From Bacteroidota bacterium (lineage in GTDB: Bacteria; Bacteroidota; Bacteroidia; Chitinophagales; Chitinophagaceae): a stretch of 64,000 bases of DNA. Where the stretch lies: positions 79,706 to 143,705 of the forward strand of contig JAFDXN010000012.1 in NCBI GenBank assembly GCA_018267915.1. The letters are read 5' to 3'. A program made the position numbers and the translations under genes. The stretch's first letter is position 1. Each line of letters opens with the position of its first letter. Shown piece after piece: positions 26,472 through 35,035 of this stretch. The notes beneath the pieces are model-generated. The model was given only the letters and a program-made list of their open reading frames with translations. It searched no databases and had not been told where the DNA came from.

Positions 26472-27839
26472 TCACTTTCCGATACAGAACTTAGAAAATA
26501 TATAATCCAGTTTATCCTCAGTTGTTATCTCACCGGTTATCTCGCCAAGATAATACAGGCAACGCCTGATATCGAGCGCCACCAGGTCGCCGGGCAGGTT
26601 GTTGCCCATACCTTTTTTGATATCCTCCAAAGAGCGCTGCACTTCCTGCAGGGCTGCAAAGTGCCGTGCATTAGTAATGACGGTCCCCTCCTGCTTCACC
26701 TGCCCACCTGCCACCATTTCGTACAGCTTTTGTTTTAATTGCTGGATGTTTTCCTTATTTTTTGCCGAAATGTAGATCGGTTCATCACCGAATTCTTCCC
26801 TGGCCTTATCCATGCCTATCGCATCTACCTTATTGCCCACCAGCAGGTATTTAACTCCCGCTTCTTCAAATTCCCCTTTCCGTATATTGACATGCTCATG
26901 CTCACCCGAACTGGTATCAAAAAGATACACTACGATGTCCGCTTTGCTCATGGCCTCCTTGCTGCGCTGCACGCCTATCCGTTCTATCACGTCTGCCGTA
27001 TGCTCGCGTATGCCTGCGGTGTCTACCAGCCTGAACAAAATGCCGTTGATGTTTAACGTCTCCTCTATGGTGTCCCTCGTGGTACCGGCTATCTCGCTCA
27101 CTATGGCACGCTCCTCGTTCAGCAAGGCATTCAGCAAGGTACTCTTGCCGGCGTTGGGCTTGCCTATGATGGCCACGTTCACGCCGTTGCGTATCACATT
27201 GCCCAGCTGGAAAGAATTCAGCAATTGTGCGGTTCTTTCATTCAGCCGGTTGACAAGTCCATACAACTGCGTCCTGTCGGCAAATTCCACATCTTCCTGG
27301 CTGAAGTCCAATTCCAGTTCTATTAAAGCACTGAACTTGATCAGTTCCTCGCGCATCTGTTTCAGCTCTTCGCTGAAGCCGCCCCGCAGGTTATGTATCG
27401 CAGCCCGGTGCGATGCCCCGCTCTGGCTGGCTATCAGGTCGGCCACCGCCTCAGCCTGCGTCAGGTCGAGCTTGCCGTTCAAAAAAGCTCTTTGTGTAAA
27501 CTCACCCGGCTTTGCCAGCACTGCCCCATTTTTAACACATAGGTCGATCACCCGCTCCAGCACATACTGCGAGCCATGACAGCTGATCTCTATCACATCT
27601 TCACCTGTATAGCTTTTCGGCCCTTTATATAAACTAACAACCACCTCGTCCACAACTACTTCGCCATCCACTATCCTGCCGAAATGCAGGGTATGAGAGC
27701 CTTGTTGCAACAAGTCCTTTCCCTTGAACATTTTATTTACAATGCTAAAGGCATCCTTGCCGCTTAGCCTTATCACACCTATCGCGCCCTCGCCGGGGGG
27801 CGTAGCCAGCGCCACTATCGTTTCATTTATCGAATACAT
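26472..27839 (-). CDS. mnmE: tRNA modification GTPase MnmE
   Basis: A 455-residue protein. The N-terminal folate-binding domain opens with SINETIVALATPPGEGAIGV. A helical domain and an inserted Ras-like G domain follow ([15 protein letters not shown], the switch region GTTRDTIEE, DTAGI, GNKVD). The C-terminus CIGK carries the essential cysteine. With MnmG it installs the cmnm5 group on wobble uridine. The start at 27839 is chosen; the 17 residues upstream (27890) are a read-through of a short palindromic repeat. Confidence 0.95.
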   Translation of the reverse strand: MYSINETIVALATPPGEGAIGVIRLSGKDAFSIVNKMFKGKDLLQQGSHTLHFGRIVDGEVVVDEVVVSLYKGPKSYTGEDVIEISCHGSQYVLERVIDLCVKNGAVLAKPGEFTQRAFLNGKLDLTQAEAVADLIASQSGASHRAAIHNLRGGFSEELKQMREELIKFSALIELELDFSQEDVEFADRTQLYGLVNRLNERTAQLLNSFQLGNVIRNGVNVAIIGKPNAGKSTLLNALLNEERAIVSEIAGTTRDTIEETLNINGILFRLVDTAGIREHTADVIERIGVQRSKEAMSKADIVVYLFDTSSGEHEHVNIRKGEFEEAGVKYLLVGNKVDAIGMDKAREEFGDEPIYISAKNKENIQQLKQKLYEMVAGGQVKQEGTVITNARHFAALQEVQRSLEDIKKGMGNNLPGDLVALDIRRCLYYLGEITGEITTEDKLDYIFSKFCIGK

Positions 27840-28283
27840 TAACCCTCCTAACCTCCCTAAAGGGAGGGATGCGTTTATTTTATGATTCAAAAGTAAAAAG
27901 TCAAAATCAAAAAGTGGGGTATTTGCAAAGAAGCTTCGGTAGGCTGAAAAAGCAAGAAGCGTCCTATGAATATTACAAAAAAGGCAAACCGTCCTTCAAG
28001 ATTCACCAAGCTTCTTTGAAGGTTCCCAAAACTTCTCTCAAGCTTCTCTGAAAGTTCCCGCAAGCTTCACCAAGCTTCCCTGAAGGTTCACCAAGCTTCC
28101 CGGGCTATTATTGAAATTCAATCGGTTAGCCGCAAAATAAGGAGGAAAATACGCTTTTTTCATTAGTCAGGGTTTTACAAGTATCTCCGTTGTTCCGAAA
28201 GGGTGTGAAATACGCCACAAAGGTAAGATCAAAATCAGGGGCACGCAAAAAGAGATACACACATTTTGCTATTTTCACAGCAT
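27840..28283. other. Intergenic region with palindrome and AAGCTTC repeats
   Basis: A 444-base gap between mnmE and dtd. It begins with a perfect palindrome (27852-27867, CCTCCCT-AA-AGGGAGG). An A-rich stretch and a cluster of short repeats centred on CAAGCTTC (27930-28105) follow. The plus-strand frame 27869-28051 is Lys/Ser-rich and looks like chance. I see no gene here. Confidence 0.7.
28007..28105. repeat. Imperfect tandem repeat, unit about 21-22 bases
   Basis: Five starts of CAAGCTTC lie at 28007, 28039, 28061, 28071 and 28092. Three carry the longer form CAAGCTTCYYTGAARGTTC, ending in CCC or CAC. A related AAGCTTC lies at 27931. Spacing varies (32, 22, 10, 21), so it is not a regular array. 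Each unit holds an AAGCTT palindrome and a CTTC/GAAG pair able to form small hairpins. Confidence 0.75.
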
Positions 28284-28736
28284 ATGCGTACAGTCATACA
28301 AAGAGTCTCTTCCGCCAGCGTCAGCATCGAAGGCAAAGTAAAAGCGGAAATCGGCACCGGCTATCTTGTATTACTGGGTATTGAAGCGATCGACACGAAA
28401 GAAGACGCCGACTGGCTGGCAAGAAAAATTGTGTCTCTCAGGGTGTTCAGCGATGAAGCCGGACTAATGAACAAAGATCTCAAAGAGGTGAACGGCGATA
28501 TTCTTGTCATCAGCCAGTTTACACTGCACGCTGCCTACAAGAAAGGCAATCGACCTTCCTTTATCCGTGCAGCCCGGCCCGACCAAGCCATCCCGCTTTA
28601 TGAATATTTCATACAGCAGTTGACTGACCTTACAGGCCGGGAAGTAAAAAGCGGCATTTTCGGCGCGGATATGAAGGTTGCCCTCGTGAACGATGGCCCT
28701 GTGACCATCCTGATGGACACTCAAAACAAAGAATAG
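28284..28736 (+). CDS. dtd: D-aminoacyl-tRNA deacylase
   Basis: A 150-residue enzyme of the usual length that frees D-amino acids (and glycine from tRNA-Ala) wrongly attached to tRNA. It has MRTVIQRVSSASVSIEGK at the start, the SQFTLHA motif and the C-terminal NDGPVTI with the Gly-cis-Pro pair that selects chirality. I chose ATG at 28284; the frame opens 18 bases earlier, but Dtd proteins begin at MRTVIQRV. Confidence 0.95.
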   Translation: MRTVIQRVSSASVSIEGKVKAEIGTGYLVLLGIEAIDTKEDADWLARKIVSLRVFSDEAGLMNKDLKEVNGDILVISQFTLHAAYKKGNRPSFIRAARPDQAIPLYEYFIQQLTDLTGREVKSGIFGADMKVALVNDGPVTILMDTQNKE

Positions 28737-28754
28737 CAGCCTATATTTGCAGCA

Positions 28755-29198
28755 TTGGTTTTCGATGATACATACTTCATGCGCGAGGCGTTAAAGCTGG
28801 CCCGCACCGCCTACGATGCAGGCGAGATACCCGTTGGTGCGCTGGTGGTCTGGGACAATAAGATCATAGCCCGGGGCTACAACCAGGTAGAACAGCTCAA
28901 CGACAGCACAGCACATGCCGAGATGATAGCGCTTACTGCAGCCTTCAACCAGCTTGGCAGTAAATACCTGCCCGAAGCAACGGTGTATGTCACGGTCGAA
29001 CCCTGCCTGATGTGCTGCGGTGCTATGTACTGGTCCAAGGTCAGCCGTATCGTCTTCGGAACCACCGATGTAAAGAACGGGTACAAAAAAACTACCGGCG
29101 AGAACTGGCCCTTTCACCCCAAGGCAACTTTAAGCCAGGGAATACTCGCCGATGAATGCGCCCAACTGATGCGCGATTTTTTTGCCGAAAGACGATAA
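28755..29198 (+). CDS. tadA: TadA-like nucleoside deaminase
   Basis: A zinc-dependent deaminase of 147 residues. It has HAEM (H54, E56) and PCLMC (C84, C87) as metal and proton-shuttle residues, and GALVV and FGTTDVKNGY as in tRNA-adenosine deaminases (A34 to inosine). The start is uncertain. TTG at 28755 keeps the first helix complete, while the first ATG is 28779. TATATTTG at 28742-28749 fits a -7 box and would give a nearly leaderless message. It could also be a guanine-type deaminase. Confidence 0.85.
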   Translation: MVFDDTYFMREALKLARTAYDAGEIPVGALVVWDNKIIARGYNQVEQLNDSTAHAEMIALTAAFNQLGSKYLPEATVYVTVEPCLMCCGAMYWSKVSRIVFGTTDVKNGYKKTTGENWPFHPKATLSQGILADECAQLMRDFFAERR

Positions 29199-29199
29199 T

Positions 29200-29514
29200 A
29201 TGTACAACTGGCACAAAGCAATGAACATATCGGAACTGGCGGAAAATAAACCCACCGAAATACTGGCGGGTGATAAACAGCTCTGCCTTTTTAAAAGGAA
29301 CGGTACCGTTTTCGCTTTTGCCGCCCTTTGCCCCCATACCAGCGCTCCACTCTGCGAAGGCTGGATCGATGCCCGTGGCCACATAGTATGTCCCCTGCAC
29401 AGTTATCGGTTCAATCCTGCCAATGGCTATAACAGCAGTGGCGAAGGCTATAAGCTCAAAACCTACCCGGTGGAAATTCGCGACAATGAAATTTTTGTAG
29501 GAATCCTATCTTAG
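29200..29514 (+). CDS. Rieske [2Fe-2S] protein
   Basis: A 104-residue single-domain Rieske protein. The cluster is bound by C44 and H46 in CPHTSAPL and by C64 and H67 in CPLHSYRF, the ferredoxin/NirD-like spacing. The ATG at 29200 directly follows the tadA stop, so coexpression is likely. There is no signal peptide, so it acts in the cytoplasm, probably as an electron carrier or subunit of an oxygenase or reductase that I cannot name. Confidence 0.88.
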   Translation: MYNWHKAMNISELAENKPTEILAGDKQLCLFKRNGTVFAFAALCPHTSAPLCEGWIDARGHIVCPLHSYRFNPANGYNSSGEGYKLKTYPVEIRDNEIFVGILS

Positions 29515-29518
29515 CACT

Positions 29519-30430
29519 ATGCAGCAGCCTCCATATCTAAAGCAAGGTTCAGTGATCGGCATTACCTGCGCTTCAGGCTATATGCCGGCAGCTACGGCAA
29601 GCCATGCGGTCACTGTCTTAAAACAATGGGGCTTTGACGTAAAGGTTAGCAGGACCGTTGGCCTTGATGAGCAAGCTTATTTCGCCGGCACCGATGAAGA
29701 GCGCCTTCAAAGCCTGCAGGAGATGCTGGACGATCCTGCGCTCGATGCCATTCTCCTTGGCCGTGGCGGTTATGGCCTCAGCCGCATCATCGACGCGATA
29801 GATTTTACCGCCTTTTGCAATAAGCCCAAATGGATCTGCGGCTTCAGCGACGTGACTGTGCTGCACAGTCACATCCAGCAAAATTTCGGCATCTGCACTT
29901 TGCACAGCCCCATGTGCGCGGCTTTTAAACAGGGCAATGAGCAAGCCGATCACATACTGAACTTTCAAAATGCTATTACAGGCAAACCGCTAAGTTACCA
30001 GGTAGGTGCCAACATATACAACAGGTTTGGCACTGCAGAGGGCATAATGACCGGTGGCAACCTAAGCCTGCTGGTGCATCTCATCGGCACGGCATCCGAT
30101 ATCGATACTGCCGGCAAGATCCTTTTTCTCGAAGACACCGGTGAAGCCATCTATCATGTCGACCGCATGTTGCTCCAGTTAAAACGCGCCGGTAAGCTCG
30201 ACCGGATCGCAGGCTTATTGATTGGCAGCTTCGACAACATCAGGGATACACAGCGCACTTTCGGCCAAAGCCTTGAAGAAGTGGTGCTCGATAAAGTGAA
30301 AGATCATGAATACCCGGTTTGCTTCAATTTCCCGGCAGGCCACGAGGATATTAATTACACACTCATAATGGGTATGCCGCACCGGTTAAGCGTAGATAAT
30401 TCCGGTAGCCAACTGGAGCTTATCCGCTAG
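29519..30430 (+). CDS. LD-carboxypeptidase (peptidase family S66)
   Basis: A 303-residue S66 peptidase that removes the terminal D-Ala from murein tetrapeptides during cell-wall recycling (LdcA), or acts like MccF. The nucleophile Ser lies in CGFSDVTVLH (S110), after the structural LGRGGYGLSRII. The acid is in LFLEDTGEAIYHVDRML and the His is in NFPAGHEDINYTL. No signal peptide is seen, so it is cytoplasmic. It is the last gene of the dtd-tadA-Rieske run, 4 bases after the Rieske gene. Confidence 0.9.
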   Translation: MQQPPYLKQGSVIGITCASGYMPAATASHAVTVLKQWGFDVKVSRTVGLDEQAYFAGTDEERLQSLQEMLDDPALDAILLGRGGYGLSRIIDAIDFTAFCNKPKWICGFSDVTVLHSHIQQNFGICTLHSPMCAAFKQGNEQADHILNFQNAITGKPLSYQVGANIYNRFGTAEGIMTGGNLSLLVHLIGTASDIDTAGKILFLEDTGEAIYHVDRMLLQLKRAGKLDRIAGLLIGSFDNIRDTQRTFGQSLEEVVLDKVKDHEYPVCFNFPAGHEDINYTLIMGMPHRLSVDNSGSQLELIR

Positions 30431-30723
30431 TTCGCGATCTTCCTCAAGGCACTCATACCCCCTTCCAGATTATAAAGATTATCGAAACCCAGGGGTTCCA
30501 GCCGCTGTATTGCAATAGCACTGCGGATGCCCTTTTCGCAATACAGCACCACCGGAGCATCCTTGCCTATCTCATTCTTACGGGCTATTATCTCGCCCAA
30601 TGGTATATGCTGACCCCCTATGTTATAGGCAGCATGTTCCCAGCTTTCGCGCACATCTATAAGCACAAAAAAACGGTTCTCCTCTATCCATTTCCTGAAT
30701 TCTGCCGTGCTAACCTGTCTCAT
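30427..30723 (-). CDS. Rhodanese-like domain protein
   Basis: A 98-residue single rhodanese domain. It has IDVRESWEHAAYNIGGQHIP, the active cysteine C62 in LYCEKGIRS and GFDNLYNLEGGM. Such proteins carry persulfide sulfur in the cytoplasm. The Lys/Gly/Ile loop after the cysteine is typical of small GlpE/PspE-type domains. It converges on the LD-carboxypeptidase gene, with 4 bases shared. Confidence 0.92.
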   Translation of the reverse strand: MRQVSTAEFRKWIEENRFFVLIDVRESWEHAAYNIGGQHIPLGEIIARKNEIGKDAPVVLYCEKGIRSAIAIQRLEPLGFDNLYNLEGGMSALRKIAN

Positions 30724-30750
30724 TTGGCAAGCAAGTTAACACCATTATTG

Positions 30751-31422
30751 TTATGCCGGGTTTTCGCTCTTTTCTATCAGCTGGCGGGCCAGTTCTTCAT
30801 CGTCTATCCCATCAGGAATAAAGAAGAGGATGGGCGGTACTGCGAAGCACACAAAAGAGATATACACGGAGTAGTAAGCCGCAGGGATGGCCAGTAAATA
30901 GATGGCCATGCTCACCAGGTATTTTATTCGCGCCTTTTTATTGACGCGCTTTATTTGTTTGTTGATCGCCCTGTCGGCCCGGTACATCATATCGTGCCGC
31001 TCGGCATAGGTCCGCATCATTACAAATGCTGTCACCACGCAGAAAAGGGTACCGGCATACATTGCTGCGGCCTCGGGCAGGAAGGGGTTCTCACCCAGCA
31101 TGCCCGTTGGGAAGGGCACCAGGCTCAACCAGAACAACAGGTGCAGGTTGAGCCAAAGCAGTTTCTCGTCCACCTTTTCCATTAAATGAAATACATGGTG
31201 ATGGTTCAGCCACATGATACCGATTATCAGGAAGCTGAACAGATAGGCTATAAGGTGAGGGGTCAGCCGCTCCATATCATGCCATATCTCGTGGGGGCTA
31301 TACTTTATGCCGATATGCGGAAAGCGGATGCTGAAGACCATGATCGTAATGATGATGGAAATGACGCCGTCGCTGAAATTCTCTACCCTGTTGGTCGATA
31401 TATTCATACTACTGTGTAGCAT
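30751..31422 (-). CDS. TMEM175-family potassium channel protein (DUF1211)
   Basis: A 223-residue protein with six hydrophobic helices. The first helix holds the signature RVENFSDGVISIIITIMVF (R-x-x-x-FSDG), which forms the pore in bacterial TMEM175 channels. LNHHHVFHLM follows helix 3. Bacterial members have one six-helix unit and work as tetramers. The start could also be the ATG at 31407. The charged C-terminal tail faces the cytoplasm. Confidence 0.88.
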   Translation of the reverse strand: MLHSSMNISTNRVENFSDGVISIIITIMVFSIRFPHIGIKYSPHEIWHDMERLTPHLIAYLFSFLIIGIMWLNHHHVFHLMEKVDEKLLWLNLHLLFWLSLVPFPTGMLGENPFLPEAAAMYAGTLFCVVTAFVMMRTYAERHDMMYRADRAINKQIKRVNKKARIKYLVSMAIYLLAIPAAYYSVYISFVCFAVPPILFFIPDGIDDEELARQLIEKSENPA

Positions 31423-31453
31423 AAATAAAACTGTGCCAGTCTTAAAGGTCGTG

Positions 31454-32452
31454 TTACGCTTCAGCAGTGAGCGCTTGCCACAGCATATCCTTGAGCTGCG
31501 TTATGCCCTGCATCGCGGCCGAGGAAATGAATAGGTGCGGCACATCCGGAGGCAGTGTTTTCTCTATCTCTTCCTTTAGCTCATCGTCCAGCATATCGCT
31601 TTTGCTGATAGCAATGAGCATTTGCTTGTTCAGAAGTTCCGGGTTGTATTGTTCCAACTCATTTAGCAGGATGTTAAATTCCTTCCTGTGATCATCACTG
31701 TCGGCAGGTATCAGGAAGAGCAATACAGAGTTGCGTTCAATGTGTCTCAGGAACCGGTGGCCAAGACCTTTCCCTTCCGATGCCCCCTCTATGATACCCG
31801 GCAGGTCGGCCATGCAGAACGACTTATTATCCCTATACGCCACCATGCCCAGTTGCGGTTTTAGGGTGGTAAAAGCATAGTTGGCGATCTTCGGTTTTGC
31901 TGCGCTTACCACCGATAATAATGTCGACTTACCTGCATTAGGGAAGCCCACCAGCCCCACATCGGCAAGTATCTTCAGTTCCAGCAGCTTCCAGCCTTCT
32001 ATACCCAATTCGCCGGGCTGTGCATAGTCAGGCGCCTGGTTGGTTGGCGTTGCAAAGTTGGTATTACCTAAGCCTCCGCGGCCACCACGCATCCATACTA
32101 CCTCCTGGCCGTCCTCCAGCACTTCAGCTTCTACCTCGCCGGTTTCTTCATCGCGTGCTATGGTGCCAAGCGGCACTTCAATAATTACGTCTTTACCGTC
32201 CCTTCCGGTACAATTGTTCTTGCTGCCACCCTCACCGTCCTCAGCCAATACGTTTTTATAATAGCGCAAGTGCAGCAATGTCCATAGTTGTGAACTGCCT
32301 CTTAATATGATGTGACCTCCGCGGCCGCCATCGCCCCCATCCGGGCCGGCCATCGGGTTGAATTTTGTGCGTGCGAAATGCGCACTACCCGCCCCTCCTT
32401 TACCGGAACGGCAAAAGACACGTATATAATCTACAAAGTTGCCTTTTTCCAC
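31454..32452 (-). CDS. obgE: GTPase Obg (ribosome assembly)
   Basis: A 332-residue GTPase. The glycine-rich Obg fold (residues 4-158: [26 protein letters not shown]) is followed by the G domain with [25 protein letters not shown] and SKSD. The start codon is GTG at 32452, because no ATG occurs before the glycine-rich core; it overlaps the adk stop (TAGTG). It helps assemble the large ribosomal subunit. There is no C-terminal OCT domain. Confidence 0.94.
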   Translation of the reverse strand: MEKGNFVDYIRVFCRSGKGGAGSAHFARTKFNPMAGPDGGDGGRGGHIILRGSSQLWTLLHLRYYKNVLAEDGEGGSKNNCTGRDGKDVIIEVPLGTIARDEETGEVEAEVLEDGQEVVWMRGGRGGLGNTNFATPTNQAPDYAQPGELGIEGWKLLELKILADVGLVGFPNAGKSTLLSVVSAAKPKIANYAFTTLKPQLGMVAYRDNKSFCMADLPGIIEGASEGKGLGHRFLRHIERNSVLLFLIPADSDDHRKEFNILLNELEQYNPELLNKQMLIAISKSDMLDDELKEEIEKTLPPDVPHLFISSAAMQGITQLKDMLWQALTAEA

Positions 32453-33033
32453 TATGCGGGTAAGAGATATTTATCTATTTGTTTCGCGATCTGCTTAAAG
32501 GTCTCCTGCACGCTATGGTCGCCCTTTACGCGCTCCAGCTTTCCCTGCGCGTTATAGTACTCAGCAACCGGTGCGGTCTTCGCGTGGTATTCTTTGATAC
32601 GTTTCGATATCACCTCCTCATTGTCATCGCTGCGGTCCGATGTGGCTGCGCGACCCAACATGCGGCGTACCAGCTCGTCTTCCGGCACTTCCAGCGACAG
32701 CACCAGGTGTATTTGTGTATTCTTGAATTCGAGCAGTTTATCGAGCGCTTCAGCCTGCGCCTTAGTCCGGGGAAAACCGTCGAAGATAATACCGCGCACG
32801 CCGGGGTTCTCGTCTATCTTGCTGCTTATCATGCCTATCACCACTTCATCGGGCACCAGCAGTCCCTGGTCCATAAACTTTTGCGCCTCTACACCCAGGG
32901 GAGTTTTCCTGCTTACCTCGTCGCGCAGCAGGTCGCCAGTGGATATGTGCTGAAGTTTATAGCCATTCACAATGTTGGCCGACTGGGTACCTTTACCACT
33001 ACCCGGAGGTCCGAACAAGATCAAATTAAACAT
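32452..33033 (-). CDS. adk: Adenylate kinase
   Basis: A 193-residue kinase (ATP + AMP = 2 ADP). It has the P-loop [11 protein letters not shown], the AMP-binding [10 protein letters not shown] and [15 protein letters not shown], and a short LID ([15 protein letters not shown]) without zinc cysteines. The start at 33033 ([17 protein letters not shown]) fits the family; the frame extends to 33057. It overlaps obgE by one base. In many Bacteroidota purE/purK lie beside adk; here they are 7 kb away in an island. Confidence 0.95.
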   Translation of the reverse strand: MFNLILFGPPGSGKGTQSANIVNGYKLQHISTGDLLRDEVSRKTPLGVEAQKFMDQGLLVPDEVVIGMISSKIDENPGVRGIIFDGFPRTKAQAEALDKLLEFKNTQIHLVLSLEVPEDELVRRMLGRAATSDRSDDNEEVISKRIKEYHAKTAPVAEYYNAQGKLERVKGDHSVQETFKQIAKQIDKYLLPA

Positions 33034-33363
33034 AAATATTTTTAATAGTACAGGCACAAAAATAGTTATCCCTGCGAATTAGCAATAAAAAGATAGGAAA
33101 ACCCTGCCTTATTTTTTAGCGTGAAGAAGTTTGAAACCCTTATGAATCGTAACGGCTGCCTGTAAACAGGATCAGCAACGAAAGAAAAATTAACCTTAAC
33201 ATAAACTCTCTCCTATGTTTTAGTACATCCAATTTAGGACATAAATTCCATGCCCGTGTGGCTTCTATATTTCTTTTTATCCACATTTTATCCAGTAGAT
33301 CCATACACATCCCGATCGCTGCAACGTGTGGCTTCCCATAAAACGGGCAGACAAGGAGTATTA
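33034..33363. other. 330-base gap between the RluE-like gene and adk
   Basis: This stretch has no recognisable conserved gene. On the minus strand it holds one short frame with a good ribosome-binding sequence (listed separately at 33140-33202). The rest is AT-rich, with no clear terminator or promoter match. Confidence 0.6.
33140..33202 (-). CDS. Possible 20-residue hydrophobic peptide
   Basis: A short frame reads MLRLIFLSLLILFTGSRYDS and ends in TAA. GGAGAG lies 6-9 bases before the ATG, which is rare in this genome. The peptide is one membrane-like helix with a short polar tail, as in small regulatory membrane peptides, but it could be chance. Confidence 0.25.
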   Translation of the reverse strand: MLRLIFLSLLILFTGSRYDS

Positions 33364-33951
33364 TTATTTCGCCAGCAGCATTTGCCTGATCTGTTCAGCT
33401 TCTTCACGGTAGGCTCCGCTCGCCAGGTCACCAATAGTTACATTGCCAATACTGTAACGTACTAATCTCAATGTGGGAAAGCCAATCGCAGCCGTCATTT
33501 TCCGCACCTGCCGGTTTTTGCCTTCGGTCAGTGTTAACGATATCCACGACGTTGGGACATTCTTTCTGAATCGTATCGGCGGATTTCTGTCGGGAAGCAA
33601 TGGCGCCTCATGCAAGATTTGTGCAATGGCAGGCTTCGTCTTGTACGGCCTACCTTCCACGTTGATCATCACGCCATGCGATAATTGTTTCATCGCAGCC
33701 TCGTCTATTTGTCCTTCTACCTGCACAAGATAAGTACGCTTATGTGCAAACTTCGGATCGAGCAATTGATGCGTCAACTGCTTATCATCAGTTAAAATAA
33801 GTAGTCCCTCGCTGTCGTAGTCGAGCCTGCCGACGGGATAAATATTTTTAGGCAAATGGCCGAAGTAATGCGCTAAGGTCTCCTTTTCACCCTCCGGCGA
33901 AAATTGAGAAAGTACTCTGAATGGTTTGTAAAAAATAAAGTAGCGGTGCAT
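33364..33951 (-). CDS. RluE/RsuA-type 23S rRNA pseudouridine synthase
   Basis: A 195-residue enzyme. It opens RYFIFYKPFRVLSQF, and the catalytic Asp is D44 in YPVGRLDYDSEGLLILT. KRTYLVQVEG and LTEGKNRQVRKM follow, the basic RNA-binding turn of this family. No S4 domain is present, which fits RluE (U2457 of 23S rRNA). I chose the start at 33951; the open frame extends to 34008 across a hairpin. Confidence 0.88.
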   Translation of the reverse strand: MHRYFIFYKPFRVLSQFSPEGEKETLAHYFGHLPKNIYPVGRLDYDSEGLLILTDDKQLTHQLLDPKFAHKRTYLVQVEGQIDEAAMKQLSHGVMINVEGRPYKTKPAIAQILHEAPLLPDRNPPIRFRKNVPTSWISLTLTEGKNRQVRKMTAAIGFPTLRLVRYSIGNVTIGDLASGAYREEAEQIRQMLLAK

Positions 33952-34270
33952 AAACTTTTTCTCGGCATCGCTGAAACCCGCTGTGGCAAAGGGTTTCAGC
34001 ATGTGCATGAAAAAACCCGGCTGGTGTTGTGGACCGCCGGGTTCTATAAAGGATGGGTTAGTAAGTACAATCCTTACACAATATTAAAAAGAATTTTCTC
34101 TACTAAAAAAAATTCTTTAAAGTTTTTTTTGAGAATGTTGAAAAGATGTTGACAAGTGTGATGCTTCAAATAAGCGCTTAAGCAGTTTAACGAGCGACGC
34201 GAAAAACAAATTAGCTGCAATGTTGGTTATGAAAAATAAAGTTAGCTTTTCGAGATCGGTTGGCCTTGCT
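33952..34270. other. 319-base gap with hairpins, upstream of the RluE-like gene
   Basis: It holds a 9-base inverted repeat (33971-33979 / 33991-33999) and the terminator-like hairpin listed separately. The rest is AT-rich and has T/A runs around 34080-34130. I see no gene. Confidence 0.6.
34011..34044 (-). terminator. Rho-independent terminator after the bat pair
   Basis: On the minus strand AACCCGGC (34043-34036) pairs with GCCGGGTT (34021-34014) over a 14-base loop, followed by a T run. It would end transcripts coming from the VWA/TPR genes before the RluE-like gene. Confidence 0.6.
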
Positions 34271-35035
34271 TTACCAATCCTTCTCTGTTTTTACAGGCAC
34301 ACCTTTTGCTTTCTGCATCTTGTCTTGCAATTTCTTCTCTTCCTGTTGCAGTGCATTCAATAGTTGATCAGCCTGCTGCTGCGATAACTTGCTTGGCTGC
34401 GATTGCGGATGTTGTTGGTCCTGGTCTTGCTTGTCTTTATTCTGTTGATCCTTATTTTGCTGATCCTGATTTTTGTCTTTATCCTGGTCCTTGTTCTGAT
34501 CTTTATTCTGGTCCTTGTTCTTGTCTTTATCCTTATTCTTTTGGTCCTTGTTTTGATCCTTATTCTTGTCGTTGTTCTTACCACCGCCGCCACCTTGTTG
34601 CTTCTTCAGCATTTCTTCAGCGTACGACAGGTTGTACTTTGCGTCCGCGTCCTGGGGGTTATTCCTCAGCGCCTGTTTGTAGGCATCTATGGCGTCCTGC
34701 CATTTCTGCTCAGCCATGTAAGTGTTACCAATATTATAATGTACGCCGCCCTTAGCGCCCTTATCATTTGTCGTTTTAGCAGTACTGGCCATTACCTTTC
34801 GGGCGGCATCATATTGCTTTTGCTGGTACAGGCTATTGCCCAGGTTAAAGAGTCCGGGCGTATAGTTAGGGTTCTTCTGCAAAGCCTTCTGGTAATCCAT
34901 GCTCGCCTCCTTATACTTCTTCTGCTCATACAGCTTATTACCCTCGCGCACGTATTTATTGGTCTGCGCCTCGGCTTTGCTATGCAGCAGGCAAACCATC
35001 GTTAGCAGCGATATGTAGCAGCTTAGCTTCTTCAT
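34271..35035 (-). CDS. batC: TPR protein with NKDQ-rich linker (BatC-like)
   Basis: A 254-residue protein. The signal peptide ends at AEAQ (about residue 24). Three or four TPR units (about 28-145) include NYTPGLFNLGNSLYQQKQY and GGVHYNIGNTYMAEQKWQD. A low-complexity tail of Asn, Lys, Asp and Gln (about 150-212, repeats of NKDQ) and a helical end follow. It overlaps the VWA gene (ATGA), the pairing of BatB-BatC in the Bacteroides aerotolerance operon. It probably acts in the periplasm with the VWA protein. Confidence 0.8.
   Translation of the reverse strand: MKKLSCYISLLTMVCLLHSKAEAQTNKYVREGNKLYEQKKYKEASMDYQKALQKNPNYTPGLFNLGNSLYQQKQYDAARKVMASTAKTTNDKGAKGGVHYNIGNTYMAEQKWQDAIDAYKQALRNNPQDADAKYNLSYAEEMLKKQQGGGGGKNNDKNKDQNKDQKNKDKDKNKDQNKDQNKDQDKDKNQDQQNKDQQNKDKQDQDQQHPQSQPSKLSQQQADQLLNALQQEEKKLQDKMQKAKGVPVKTEKDW

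Noticed and set aside
26812..27579. 255-residue Ser-rich frame on the plus strand
   Set aside because: Antisense shadow of mnmE.
28007..28105. Possible CRISPR array
   Set aside because: The repeats are 8-21 bases with uneven spacing (10-32) and no cas genes lie nearby; there are no constant-length unique spacers.
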